The translations under genes and the position numbers were made by a program. This document shows positions 20,326 through 31,260 of a DNA stretch of 64,000 nt, piece by piece (position 1 is the first letter of the stretch; each line of letters begins with the position of its first letter). This DNA is from Linnemannia hyalina (taxonomy: Eukaryota; Mortierellomycota; Mortierellomycetes; Mortierellales; Mortierellaceae), in NCBI GenBank assembly GCA_019671135.1, contig JAHRHY010000007.1, forward strand, positions 930,001 to 994,000. The letters are read 5' to 3'. The notes below the pieces were generated by a model. That model had not been told where the DNA came from and did not search any database. It was given only the letters and a program-made list of their open reading frames with translations.

Positions 20326-22053
20326 CTACTGTTGTGTCCCGGTTGACTTTTCGTTGAGCGACTCCAGCGATGTAGATGAGCTCTTATGGATAGTCGAGTC
20401 ATCACTTTTAGTCTCAAAGACCTCGCTGCTACGACCGGCTTCGACTTCAACAGCATGACCGACAGCCTCTAGATCAGCATCATCTGGCAGCGCGGACTCT
20501 GGGTTTTCAGCCACCACGGCAGAGTCTCTGTGTGGCACCAAAAGGATGGCGATAAGCAAGCCGATGCCGCCAAGGACAGCTTCGGTGTAAAACGCAGCAC
20601 GGTACCCAGGCAAGAGCTCAACACCGACCGCCACGGGACTGTTGCGACTATTGGCGATAATGTTGCTGAGCGCAACACCGACGGGCGCACCCAATTGAAG
20701 ACTGACATTATATACGGCTCCAACAACGCCTTGGTCTTCGTCATTGGCATCGGCGACAGAGTTGACCTGGCAGCAGAGCCAGTTGGGTGCCATGCCGCAC
20801 AGGTTCAAAATCAAGGCTGGGAAAGGGATGGCCCAGTAGGAGGTGTGGACGTCAATCTGGGCCCACACAACACCGGCGGCCGTCAGGAAGAACCAGCCGA
20901 TGATGATGAGGATTTTGGTTCGGAAGGTTTGAATCAGGCGAGGCATGTAGCTGATGAGGGCGATGATTCCGACGCCGTGGACGATGTAGGCTAGAGCCGT
21001 TTTCAGAGCGGTATAGTTGAGGACGTCTTGAAGGACCAAGGAGGAGTAGAAGAGCATCGCGTTCAGGTTGGCGGTTACGATGATGATATTGACGCAGGAT
21101 GCGATCAGGCGTCGGGACTTCCAGATGTGAGGGGGCATGATTGGGTAGTTGATCTTGTTCTCGTAGACAATGAAGCCGATCAGGAGGGCGATGCCGACAA
21201 CCAATGGGGCTAATGTCGAGGCAGCCTTCCATCCGGCGGCAGGTCCTTCGCTGAGGTAGTAGATGATGGCAACGATTCCGAGGGTGAACGAGACAATACC
21301 AACAAAATCAATTCGACGATCCTCCAACTTGGAAACACCCCTCACAGCAGGAATAACAAATGCACCCAGGACAGCCATCGAGAATCCAATAATGGCGGTC
21401 AAGTAGAACATCCACCTCCAACCAATGGTAGAACCAAGGATACCACCAAGAAGGAACCCGATAATGGAACCAATAGCCCCGGTGCCTCCAAAGATGGCCA
21501 GCGCCTTGTTACGTTCTGGTCCAGACGGGTATGTTGTTGTCAGCAGGGCCAAAGCACTCGGAACGGTAAACCCAGCGCCCATACCCTGGAGAGCTCTCCC
21601 GACAGACATCATGATGGGGGTTGAAGCAAAACCGTTGAAGACTGCCCAGACTGAGAACCAGATCACTCCGAGCATGAAGATTCGGCGGTGGCCAAAGAGG
21701 TCTCCGAGACGGCCGCCAATCAGCAGCAGTGCTGCATAGGCAAGCGAATACGCTGAGGTAACCCTATCATATGGAAGGGGTTGAGATTTTCGGGAACAAT
21801 TAGAGTCTACAAATGTATGAGTGCTGCGTTGAGAGAAGTCAGTGCAGAAATACGATATCGATGCTAACCATTGAAGCTGATCGACCTTGAATCCAACGTC
21901 TTTCATGATATCTGGCAAAGTAATGGTGACACTGGCAACATTGATGATGTCGAGCATTTGAGCCAATGAGACGACTCCCAAGAGCAAGCCCTTGCTGCTG
22001 TCAAGCCTGCGATACCATGGCTTTTGTGTCGTCACTACTGGGGTGTCTGCCAT
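20326..22053 (-). CDS. MFS transporter, DHA2 drug:H+ antiporter family
   Basis: Plasma- or vacuolar-membrane efflux permease. Exons 21869..22053 and 20326..21763 (intron 21764..21868) give 540 aa. Motifs: the first helix region GLLLGVVSLAQMLDIINVASVTITLPDI (motif D1-like), LLLIGGRLGDLFGHRRIF (motif A), GRALQGMGAGFTVPSALAL, and a motif C-like GSIIGFLLGGILGSTIGWRWMFYL. More than ten further hydrophobic segments continue to the C-terminus, consistent with the 14-helix DHA2 type. A hydrophilic C-terminal tail rich in Ser and Glu follows. Start taken at the ATG of MADTPVV; an upstream in-frame ATG at 22239 would add a spurious hydrophobic leader. Substrate cannot be inferred; no biosynthetic genes adjoin it. 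Confidence 0.9.
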   Translation of the reverse strand: MADTPVVTTQKPWYRRLDSSKGLLLGVVSLAQMLDIINVASVTITLPDIMKDVGFKVDQLQWLASISYFCTDFSQRSTHTFVDSNCSRKSQPLPYDRVTSAYSLAYAALLLIGGRLGDLFGHRRIFMLGVIWFSVWAVFNGFASTPIMMSVGRALQGMGAGFTVPSALALLTTTYPSGPERNKALAIFGGTGAIGSIIGFLLGGILGSTIGWRWMFYLTAIIGFSMAVLGAFVIPAVRGVSKLEDRRIDFVGIVSFTLGIVAIIYYLSEGPAAGWKAASTLAPLVVGIALLIGFIVYENKINYPIMPPHIWKSRRLIASCVNIIIVTANLNAMLFYSSLVLQDVLNYTALKTALAYIVHGVGIIALISYMPRLIQTFRTKILIIIGWFFLTAAGVVWAQIDVHTSYWAIPFPALILNLCGMAPNWLCCQVNSVADANDEDQGVVGAVYNVSLQLGAPVGVALSNIIANSRNSPVAVGVELLPGYRAAFYTEAVLGGIGLLIAILLVPHRDSAVVAENPESALPDDADLEAVGHAVEVEAGRSSEVFETKSDDSTIHKSSSTSLESLNEKSTGTQQ

Positions 22054-22512
22054 TTCTTTTGGATGATGAGAGGAGGGGTGAGGTAGAACAGTGAGGTGAC
22101 CAGGGGAGAGAAGAATGGCTGGAGGGAGGGCAAAGAGTGGAAAGAAAATGAGCAGGCTAACAGCAATGGACGAAGTTGACTTGAGGAAGGAGAGACAAAG
22201 CATTGGAGTGCTTTTATACTTTTGAGTAAGGATGGACAATCCTTGGAACGGGGGCTATTAGCCGTACCCCCGGTGGGAGCAGACTTTTTGCATGTATGTA
22301 GACAGGTCAGGTACCACTCCAAATGTAGATGAGAAGTTTGTTCGCGATAAACAATTGTTCCTGGCTCGTTCAATTGCTTGCAAATCAAAAAAAGTAGGTC
22401 GCTGTGAGTAGGGAGCCATAGGGTCCACATGCTTAAATTTGTCAGAGCTCTCTCTTGTTTTGAGAACACGATTCAACAGCAAAGTAGTTGGACATTACAC
22501 ACACACAGAGAA

Positions 22513-22548
<36 letters not shown>

Positions 22549-22983
22549 TGAGGATTGAATGCCGGGGGATAGGGCCAATCACAATTGCTTACAAACGTGT
22601 TCCAAACACCGAAACGCGCTTTTTATGTACTTGGCCCAAAGCACAAGCTATGACAACAATAGTTAGAGAGCTCGCACCATTTCACGTCCTATTGTTGCTC
22701 TTAGTTTGCCCTGACTCTGTTGCCACTGTTATCATGGACTTCAGGCATGTCCACTTGGATTCACGTGACACTAGATTTTGTGACGTAGAAAAGGGGAGGA
22801 GGATCTGTTTCGTGTCGCACTGTCAAAGGGATGTTCAGCCCAGGCGACAGCCATCTCCCATCATCATCCCTTCTGGCACCCTACTCCTCCCATCATTGCT
22901 AACTCATATACTCACTCTCTTTTCCCTCTCTTACATACTCACACGAACGCCCAAACAAGGATACACAACAACACACGCCCACC
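22054..22983. other. Intergenic region with (GA)n microsatellite, between the MFS gene and EMP24
   Basis: About 930 nt between divergent start codons. It includes a GA-dinucleotide run at about 22522..22549 and a C/T-rich, ACAC-containing leader before the EMP24 ATG. Reading frames present (e.g. 22548..23159) overlap EMP24 and look like chance. No RNA gene recognised. Confidence 0.45.
22522..22549. repeat. (GA)n microsatellite
   Basis: Uninterrupted AG/GA dinucleotides preceded by GATAGATAGATA. Confidence 0.85.
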
Positions 22984-24011
22984 ATGTTCAACAAGCTCAC
23001 TCTCCTTGCTGTCACCCTCCTGGTGACCCTCCAGTCCGTTGCTGCCTTCAACGTGATCGTCCCTGCTGGAGAGCGCCGTTGCTTCTTCGAGACCCTCGAG
23101 AAGAACGACAACATCCACCTTACCTTCCAGGTCGGCGAGGGTGGCCACCTCGACGTTGACTTTTGGGTAATGATCTCCCACCGAGGACCTGACTGCGAAT
23201 CAGTCCATCCTTTTTCTTTCGCTCAAAGATTACAATACGCGCTTCTTGGTTCCAAAGCAACTCTGTCATACAATGAACTTTTTTTTTTTTTTTTTGGGCA
23301 TTAACGCTTGTTTGGTTCTTTTGTTTGTCAACAGATCACCGACCCCAACGAGACCTTGGTTGACGATGCCACCAAGGGCGCTTCGGGCACCTTCCATCAC
23401 GAGGCCAAGATCAACGGAAAGTACGAGTACTGCTTCAGCAACGCCTTCTCGACCGTTACCGACAAGACCGTTGGCTTCAATGTCTTTATCGCCAAGCCCT
23501 ACAAGCCCGATCCCAGTATGTGTTCCTTCTCTCTTTAAGCTGTCCTGGATCATTCTTTAATGGTCCTATTTTTTTATTGCGTGTTGTTATTGGAACCATG
23601 CTCGTGTTCGATCAATTAACTCTTTTGGCGTATCTCTATCCATTCAACAATAGCACACAAGGCTGATCCTTTGGAGGCCGACATTCGCGAGTTGGCTGCA
23701 GGAATTCAGGAGATCAGGAACGAGCAGGAGTACACCTTGGCCCGTGAGAGAACTCACCGCAACAGTACGTATCTCGACCGAGTCCTCTTCTCTGTTTAAA
23801 GAAGGTCAAGAACAGGATTGTCTGAGAGTCGTGATTTTTAACTGATCCTTACTCTATGTATCTCATTGTGTTAATGTCATTTTTAGCTGCTGAGAGCACC
23901 AACTCGCGTGTGGTATGGTGGTCGCTGTTCCAGTCTGGCATTCTTTTCCTTGTCTGTGTCTTCCAGATCACATACCTCAAGCGCTTCTTTGAGGTCAAGC
24001 GCGTCGTCTAA
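22984..24011 (+). CDS. EMP24: p24-family ER-Golgi cargo receptor, Emp24/TMED2 type
   Basis: Type I membrane protein of COPII/COPI vesicles that sorts cargo such as GPI-anchored proteins. Exons 22984..23166, 23335..23515, 23654..23764 and 23887..24011 give 199 aa. Signal peptide MFNKLTLLAVTLLVTLQSVAA (cleavage after about residue 21) is followed by the GOLD domain with FNVIVPAGERRCFFE and YCFSNAFSTVTDK, whose two cysteines are the expected disulfide. A coiled-coil stalk (EIRNEQEYTLARERTHRN) precedes the transmembrane segment WWSLFQSGILFLVCVFQITYL. The cytosolic tail KRFFEVKRVV contains the FF COPII signal and ends in the di-valine typical of TMED2/Emp24. Intron 1 has a 15-nt poly-T tract. Confidence 0.96.
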
Positions 24012-24145
24012 ACGAATGTCGCAGTGTCCAGTTAGAGTCCTGCAGCACCAGCACTAGCACCTTTTCCCATTGTCTTTTCTTTTTTTTCTTCGTTCATCCA
24101 CCCATACAGCACAACCCACAGCAACAAACAACAGCCTAAAAACCT

Positions 24146-24151
24146 AATAAA
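24146..24151 (+). terminator. Candidate polyadenylation signal of EMP24
   Basis: AATAAA 135 nt after the EMP24 stop. The interval 24012..24331 otherwise holds a poly-T run and a TTGCCACCAAG element (24168..24178), about 155 nt before the next gene; no additional gene is seen. Confidence 0.35.
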
Positions 24152-24331
24152 CAAGCTCGTTTTTTTGTTGCCACCAAGTTGATCACCACAAAAGCAGTCG
24201 CTCTAAATTTCCTGTCGCGCCCTGTTGCCCTGTTGCTCTTTTCCGTCCTTGTTGTTTCAACACCACTCTCCACCAACCTTACACCCTTCATTCACCTCAC
24301 GCTTTGACCACTGCATCATTTTGACCGCACC

Positions 24332-26464
24332 ATGGACCCAAGTCAGATGACCGAGGAGTAAGTCCTCTCTCTTGCTCCGCTCATACTTGTCCTTTTGCAT
24401 CACCATCCTCATCTGCAATGAGTCTCTTGGAATCATCCTGACTTTTTTTTTTTTTGGCGACCTTTTGTTTCAAAAAATACTCTTATCAGAGAAGCTCGCG
24501 AAACTGTCCGCAAGATGTTTGATGAGATGCGAAGGACCCTCAATGCTGAAGGAGACTACAGTGATAGTGAGGATGAGTACGAGACAGACAGCGACACCGA
24601 AGACAACAGCACCACCACTGCCGTCCCTACCAAAGACAAAGTCAACGCCGGAACTACCGACAAGGCCGACGCCAAAACCACCACCAACATCGACACCACT
24701 GAAAATAACAACAACAGCAGCAGTGATAACAGCAACAGTAACAACAACAACAACACCAACAAGAGCAATAGTAACGGTGCTCCTCACAACAACAACAGCA
24801 CCGATGGCACGAGTGGAGAACAAGAATCCAATGGTACCTTTGCCCATTTGTTTCGACATCCCTCATCGTACTCTCACACACCACCCACCCTTATTGTTTT
24901 ACGCATTATCACTGACTCGAAAGTCTATTATTTTGTGTTATGTACTAAACATAGAAAACTCCAAGATTAATCTGGGCTATACTCAACCCCAGCCCGCCGA
25001 AGGAACGATAGGCGAACCCGAGAAGGCCAAGAAGAAAAAGAGGAAAAAGACCAAAAAGGCGAAGATCGAGCTTGAAGACTATCTTGCATGCGAAGATGGT
25101 ACTGATCCACTAGTCGAGAACCCTTATGACATGTACGTCCTTATCTGTGCCTCTCTTTCCATGGCCTGTGTCATTTATGGCGCGTGTCCAGTCCGCGACC
25201 GACCTGATGGAAATTTAGCTTCGATCATCCCAACGCGCTTAGAAAAAATTATTATTTTAACATACTTGTCGTTTGCACATATAGCTCCAAAACTCCTGCT
25301 GAGCGAGTCGAAATTGCGGTCACCCGGTTCCGCAAAAATCGCAAGTTTAGCCCGATTCGCTCCCAGATCCTGTCTGTCTACCTCGACTATGGTGGCATCC
25401 AAACCGGACCAAAGATGTTCCAGGGCGGTGGCGGTAACAGCGGAGGGGCTAACGATGATGGCGAGGTGGATTTTGACGCCATGAACGCTGGTGTCGACCG
25501 AGTAGATTTGCCCGAGGACGGGCAGGAAGTGGACTTTACTAACGTCGTCACGACGTTTCTGTCGCAGTACTTCTTGAAGAGCACCGGCTGGATCGACATG
25601 GTTTACTATAAGGACACTCCTGTTGTTGTTGCGGCTCTGCTGAACTATTTCCTTGTTCGTGACGTTCTGCCCGAGTACAAAGAGGATCTTCAAGCCGCCT
25701 TGGCGGTTGCGGAGAAGGCCAAGATCGAGTTGCCTTTGTGCAAGATGATCAGCAGTGGCTGGCCAAGTCGGTTCGACAAGGCTTGCTCGCTACTCTATGG
25801 AGGCGAATGGTTCGACTACCTGGAGGACCTTTGGCAGGGTGAAGCAGCAGCGATCGAGACGATTGGATTGGATCGAGCGATGGCAAGGAGGATTGTCAAG
25901 TCTGTGGTGGGACACGATGTCGACATTGAGACTCTGAAAGCTGGGCCACGAGAGTTCTTGGAGATGGAAGTCATCCATATCCCTGCTATTGACTTTGACG
26001 AGGGCGCTGATGTCGATACGGTGCCAGAGGAGGAGGACGATGTGGCCGCAGTTGATATGGTCGACCGCATGCTCCTTGGTGAAGGTGGCAAATCGTCCGA
26101 GGAACCTGTCGTCCCGGTGGTGTTCAATGGCACAACAGCAACAACAGCAATGACAGTGACGGCCGCTGCCGAGGCGGTTCCCGAGGTAGTTGATGCGTTG
26201 ATGGTCAAGTATGTCGACGTGACACTGGCAGAGTTGGATCCAGAGGTCCCCATGGAATGGCAAAAACCCGCGAGCCAGCGACGCAAGATTCATGTATTCT
26301 TTGACCCGAACGTGTCGACCAAATTGTTGTTGGGTATGCGGATTGCGGGGTATGTCTACACGCTGTCGAATGGAATGTCGTATCTCGAGCAGGCTCAAGT
26401 CATGCCTACTTACTACTTGGAGGCGGATGAAGTTGTGCAGTCCGAGGACGAGTGGGAGGACTAA
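24332..26464 (+). CDS. Probable Arb1-like subunit of the Argonaute siRNA chaperone complex
   Basis: Exons 24332..24357, 24490..24833, 24955..25132 and 25285..26464 encode 575 aa. The N-terminus is acidic (SDSEDEYETDSDTED) and then Thr/Asn/Ser-rich. A lysine cluster (KAKKKKRKKTKKAK) follows, then the conserved core, starting YDISKTPAERVEIAVTRFRKNRKFSP and LDYGGIQTGPKMFQGG. This pattern, in which a basic helix is followed by a YGG.xxGPxMF segment, is what I know from the fungal Arb1 family. In fission yeast Arb1 acts with Arb2 and Ago1 in siRNA maturation and heterochromatin formation. The rest has VTTFLSQYFLKSTGW, WFDYLEDLWQGE and a C-terminal IHVFFDPNVSTKLLLGMRIAGYV block. Family call is from recall of the signature and was not searched. 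Exon 1 is only 26 nt. Confidence 0.72.
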
Positions 26465-26965
26465 GCTTGCAAGTGCGCTTCCTCTGACACAGGCACACAC
26501 ATCATCATCAACACCACCACCAGCAACAGTATTGTCTCGCCACAATTGCAGAATGAAAGAGTTGATGGATATAACACTACTTACTTGGAAATAAAAGTTG
26601 CATACATATGGCAGAAAATACACTTGGAACAAAGGGCGATACTTTATTTCGCAATGTCAAGAAAGCCTTCAGAGGGGCTGAAAGAAAACACTGAAGAGAG
26701 GAGACACTGAGCAAAGGGCAAAACAAAAGGGAAAAGTACAGAGGAGAAACTACAAATAAAGGCAAGAAAGAAAGGAGTAGAGTACATGAAAAGTAGATAT
26801 AAGTACAAAAGGTACCGAACCAATGAAGAAAAAGAAAAATGGTGGGCGAGTTCGATTGGGTTGTGTGTGGGTGTAGCGTGTGAGTATGTGAGTGAGAGTG
26901 GTGGGTTGTGTGTAGGTGGTTAGATCAGGTTGTGGAAATCGTTGGGTGGCGTGAGATGAGGCAGC
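26465..26965. other. Convergent 3' intergenic region
   Basis: About 500 nt between the Arb1-like stop and the stop of the minus-strand paralog-1 gene. AATAAA at 26590..26595 fits the plus-strand gene. A CATCATCAACACCACCACC run and a G/T-rich stretch (about 26855..26925) are the only features; no gene seen. Confidence 0.4.
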
Positions 26966-29242
26966 TCAAGAGCTGCGCTTCATTCTTTTGTTGTCGGCTT
27001 GTCCAGACTCTTCATTTGTAACGACATCATTGGGCTCCCTCTTGGTGACAACATGGCCGTATGGTTCCCCCTTGGCCATCTGGTAAGCCTGCGCGACCCA
27101 CTGCAAGAAACCCAGCCTGTTCGATTTGGAAGCCATCAAGACCTCGTTTTGGTGAGCAATAGACCAGCCATCCAGAGTGACGCTTGGGTTATTGTCCTGT
27201 TGTCCGCGTTTAGCTTCCTTGCGTGGGGCAAAGTATCCAGCTTCCGAAAGTAATCGGTATTGCTCTGACATGCGCCATTCTCCCTCAAGAGCTTGCCGCA
27301 TAACCTCCCTGTTGGTCTAATGTATGTAGTCAAAAACGTATGAGGCTGGGTTAGAATTCAGCTCGATTGCGCCTCACCTGTCAAACAATTAAATTGCAAA
27401 ATGTGATGGAGAGATACTTACAGAAAAGTCCCTGAGAACTGACACAGGGATGGTCGCCATGTCAATCGATGAGACCCATGCAAGATACGTCACATCCAGC
27501 CTCAATTGATACCGGTATCGGAAAGCCAGAGCAATACGACAACCTCGCTTCTCATGGATGCAGATATCCCCATGCTCGTGCCAACCTCCAGTTCCATCAA
27601 GTCGTCCGACACAATAAAGATCACCTCTGACAGGGTTCCTGAAGCAAGGTTCCATAATACAAATCTTGTTTTCCTCGACTATCTTCTTGAGGTGCTCATC
27701 CGCATAGATGATCGCTCTGGCGGGTCTCCGTTCCGCAGACGTCTCTGCTGCCAATTCCGCTACAGACCAGATGGCTCCATCTGGGTTGGGTTTCCTGTTG
27801 TGCTTCAGGCGAGGGACCGAAGTAGGCTTGGCTTTGTTAGGCACTCCTGTTCGTCCTTGATTGCTCCTGATCTGAGGATCGCCAATTTGCAGGATAGGTC
27901 GAATCTCGGATGGTGTGTGGCGAAGGGACGATGATGACGAAGTTGAACAAGGGGTATCAGATCTCTGTCGAGGTGACTTGTAAGCTCCAACTTCCTGTGA
28001 TAGTTTTGGTGAGATGGCGTTGTTCAACTTTGGTGGACGTCCACGCCTGCGAGGGACGACTCCTGGAGAAACTATAGGTTTTGCCAATCCTGCTGTCATT
28101 GAACTGGCAGAGGATATGCCCACGGTCGACGACGAGGAAGGCTGCGACAGTGAGTCCCGAAGCAAAAGTGGCTGTTGAGATGATGAATGTCCTTGCTCAA
28201 GCGAAACATATGGCAGGGCTGAGTCCTGCGATATTGATGTTGAGGTGCTCAAAAGTGTTTTGAGCACCGGAGTCGTTGATGACAAAGTACGTAACGATTC
28301 GCATGTAACCAGATCGTCCTGAGATAGAGTTTCAAAACAAATATTAGATATTAATAAGAGTGGGGCATACAGTTCTGAGGAAAAACACCCGATGTCATTT
28401 TGCAATGGGGAGGGATGGCAACCAACAGCCTGAGAGTACAATACAATCGGTTGGAAAAAAACACTTACAAGGTTACTCAAGCCAGGACTGCCGATACGGT
28501 TCCCCACAACAGAGGCAACGGCCGACAGCAGGCTCAAAGGCGACAACAAAGGATCCTCAGTATCTTCATCAGCAGCAGCATCGGCAGTAGAAGTAATATG
28601 ATCGACGCTGTTCTCATCCACTTTGGGTGCAAGTAGCTCTTCCGCGAAAGCAGCGCCAGCCTGCTGGGCGGACGCAGTCGACTCTGGGCTCCAGGTGGGC
28701 GTACGGTAGGGCGAGGGAGAGTAGTGTCGGGAATGGGTGTCGACCTCTAACGTGCCTGAGACTCCTCCTCGTGTTCGCTCCTGGCTCAAAGGACGAGAGG
28801 GCGGCTTCTCTGAGCTAGTATTAGGGGCTATGTTATTGTTGATGATGTTGTTGTTGGCTGTGTCGGCTGTGTCGTCGCTGGCAGGGTCAGGGTTGACGGC
28901 AGACGACAAAGAAGGGCTGGTGATTTTGATGGTGGGTTCGGGTGAGGGGAGGGGGACGGGCAGACGTTGGTGGTCCGCTCTCTTGTCCCTTGTTTGCTGT
29001 TTTGGTTGCTTTTGTTGTGTCTGTTGCTTCTGTTGCCGTAGTTGTTGTAGTTGTTGTAGTTGTAGTGGTTGTTGTTGATTGTTGAAGAGGTCGGAAGGAG
29101 CAGGTGGAGAAGAGGCAGAAGGGAACAGAGGTGCAGGTGGTTGGGGGTTGGAGAGTTGGGTCTGCTTAGGGTACGATCCAAGGACAAAGCCAAGTTTGGT
29201 CTTGGACCTGGTGAGTCGAGTGGGGATTGTTTCGTAGGGCAT
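26966..29242 (-). CDS. Paralog 1 of an unrecognised two-domain family with a Cys/His-rich core
   Basis: Function unknown. Minus-strand exons 28469..29242, 27422..28318 and 26966..27316 (all phase 0) give 673 aa. N-terminal half: low complexity, with a Gln/Leu stretch (LQLQQLQQLRQQ), Ser/Pro-rich patches and a short motif YSPSPYRTPTWSP. Exon 1 ends in LSLLSAVASVV plus about 12 residues. Exon 2 starts with DDLVTCESLR and ends in the folded domain: RAIIYADEHLKKIVEEN, then EPC, DLYCVGRLDG, HEHGDIC, GCRIALAFRYRYQ, WVSSIDMATIPVSVL. Cys and His follow the spacing C-x10-H-x-H-x3-C-x6-C, suggestive of metal binding. Exon 3: TNREVMRQAL, QYRLLSEAGYFAP, WSIAHQNEVL, GFLQWVAQAYQMAKG and a basic tail. The gene at 33877..36524 is clearly paralogous in sequence and intron layout. 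A nuclear regulator is a guess. Confidence 0.8.
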
Positions 29243-30120
29243 GTTGTGCTATGGATACGAGTGGAGATATGAGGACATTGGAAGGGAAGGGAAGGAAGGG
29301 AAGGGAAGGAAAGGAAGGAGAAGGTACAAAAGGAGTGAATGAGCGAGTGAGAAGGTAAGGAGGGAACAAAAAGAGGACACACGCAGTCACCCTACTCAGC
29401 CATTCATCACGCATCAAATGGAAGCGCACCTTTGTCTTCCTTGTCCCTCGTACCTTTCCTCTTTTACTTACACTTTCTCTTTTCCCTCTCCGCCACCACA
29501 GCCAACTACACCCACCAACGACTCAGACGTCCTCTTGCTTTTTATCATCAACGCCCGCTCCCAATTCTTCTGCAGCCAACTCTCCCTCTCCCTTCTCATT
29601 CGTTCCTTCGCATCGTCTGCTTGACCTTCTTAGCATGTCTTCCACTTCCCCAGAACAACCCTAGTCAAACTAGTGAGCCACTGGACGCCACTTTCTTCAC
29701 GCTGAAGTAGAATGCCATTTCCTGCCTGCCCATTCAAGACGGCAGTCGACCACAACCTCCGTCTTCTCATTCAGGTCATGCTCATGACTCCAGAACCAAT
29801 TGTATATTTATTGTTAGCGCTTTATCTCTTGCTCTCTATGTGGCGAGAAAAACGTATTGACATTGTTGTTATGTCGAATTGGCTTGCTGGTGTTGTCAGT
29901 AGCGCTGGAGGATGCCTATAGCGGCATCTGAAAGTGAGGCCATGCCTCGTCGTATGTCGTTTTCTGGGACAGCAGACCTTATGGACTCTTTTCGGCGGAT
30001 GTGGCAGTGTCACCAATTTGTGTCTCCCAGAGATACGCTCCTGAATCGGCGGTCCTTCAACTAAGACGAGACCATTGAAATGTCTCTCCAAGACAGCACT
30101 TCTTAAATCCTTATACACGA

Positions 30121-30993
30121 TCTCTTAGTCGACATTATCCAGTATCGTCATCTCGGAAACGTGCAGGATCTTACAGGGGCATGGACACCCAGAAGATTAG
30201 GAGGCGGAGCAACTCAACAACTTCGATCAGCCTCAACCGTTTCTCCTCGCTTCTCAACCTCGACCATCAGACGTAGCAGGACACACGGGCCGCCAACACG
30301 CGTCAATCGACTATTGTCAACACCATCCCCAGTCCTTGGCGCGTCATCCTTCCCACGCCAACCCCAGCCAACACTGACGCGGATATTTCCCACGCCAGTG
30401 GTCATCAGATCGAAGCGCGTGAGGTAGGACATCAAACACCCGACATATCACGACTTTCTCTTGGACATGCGACTATCACCAAGTTCAGTCAATGGTGGTC
30501 TCCACCTCTCAACAATCAAAACCCCTCAAGTTCCGGAATAATGCTGTATTATTAAGTACCCCTTCACAACGCGATGACTTTTTGGCGCCGTGTCGATCTC
30601 GACGGTCGAGTACATTCACTAAGTGTTAGTTTACCAGTCAAGTAAAGTAAGCTTCAACGTCGCCCACCTTGTAGGCATGGGCAACGTGCATTGGATATAG
30701 TTAAATGGAGCAGGTGCATCTCGACCATCATACCGAATCGGTTATCACCATTTCGATCAATTGCGCCTTTATTTGAAAGCAAAGATAATCTCCAACGGGC
30801 TGCTGTGGCGATGAGAGCGATGGCTTTGTCGGTCAAGAATCTACTTCTATCAGATCGACGCACGACTACTTCAGATTTTCAGCACTATGATAGAACGTCT
30901 GACAACAACCAACGCCGTATATCGTCATGGGAATCGAAATGTCAAAGGAACATCCCCTGGAAAGTCTCTTCTAAATCCATGCAATGCCAGTAG
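30121..30993 (+). pseudogene. Decayed protein-coding frame of unknown origin
   Basis: One frame stays coding-like for about 290 codons but is interrupted by three stop codons: TAG after LNLDHQT, TAA after GIMLYY, and TAA after SLPVK. Readable segments include SSRKRAGSYRGMDTQKIRRR, STIVNTIPSPWRVILPTP, LSLGHATITKFSQWWSPP, MTFWRRVDLDGRVHSL, RPPCRHGQRALDIVKW, NLQRAAVAMRAMALSVKNLL and SDNNQRRISSWESK. The composition resembles a diverged protein or a repeat-derived ORF more than random DNA. I do not recognise the family. A multi-copy element relic or a dead gene are both possible; chance is not excluded. Confidence 0.4.
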
Positions 30994-31260
30994 CACGTCC
31001 GAGCAGGACACACTGTGTTTTTAAATACTGCCGGCGGCATCAATTGCACCGATCGTTGACAACAACCGTCTTTCAAGGACTACAACCGCGGCAACAACTC
31101 GGACACCGCCAGAACAACAACAGGAACAGCGACAACAACACAGCCACCATCGCCTCGCTCATCGCTTCAATCCATCCACAATGGAACCAGGGCAACCCTT
31201 GATATACATCTACGGTAGCCAGTACTTTCTCCTCCTTACCCCACCTGCAGCGCGGGATCG

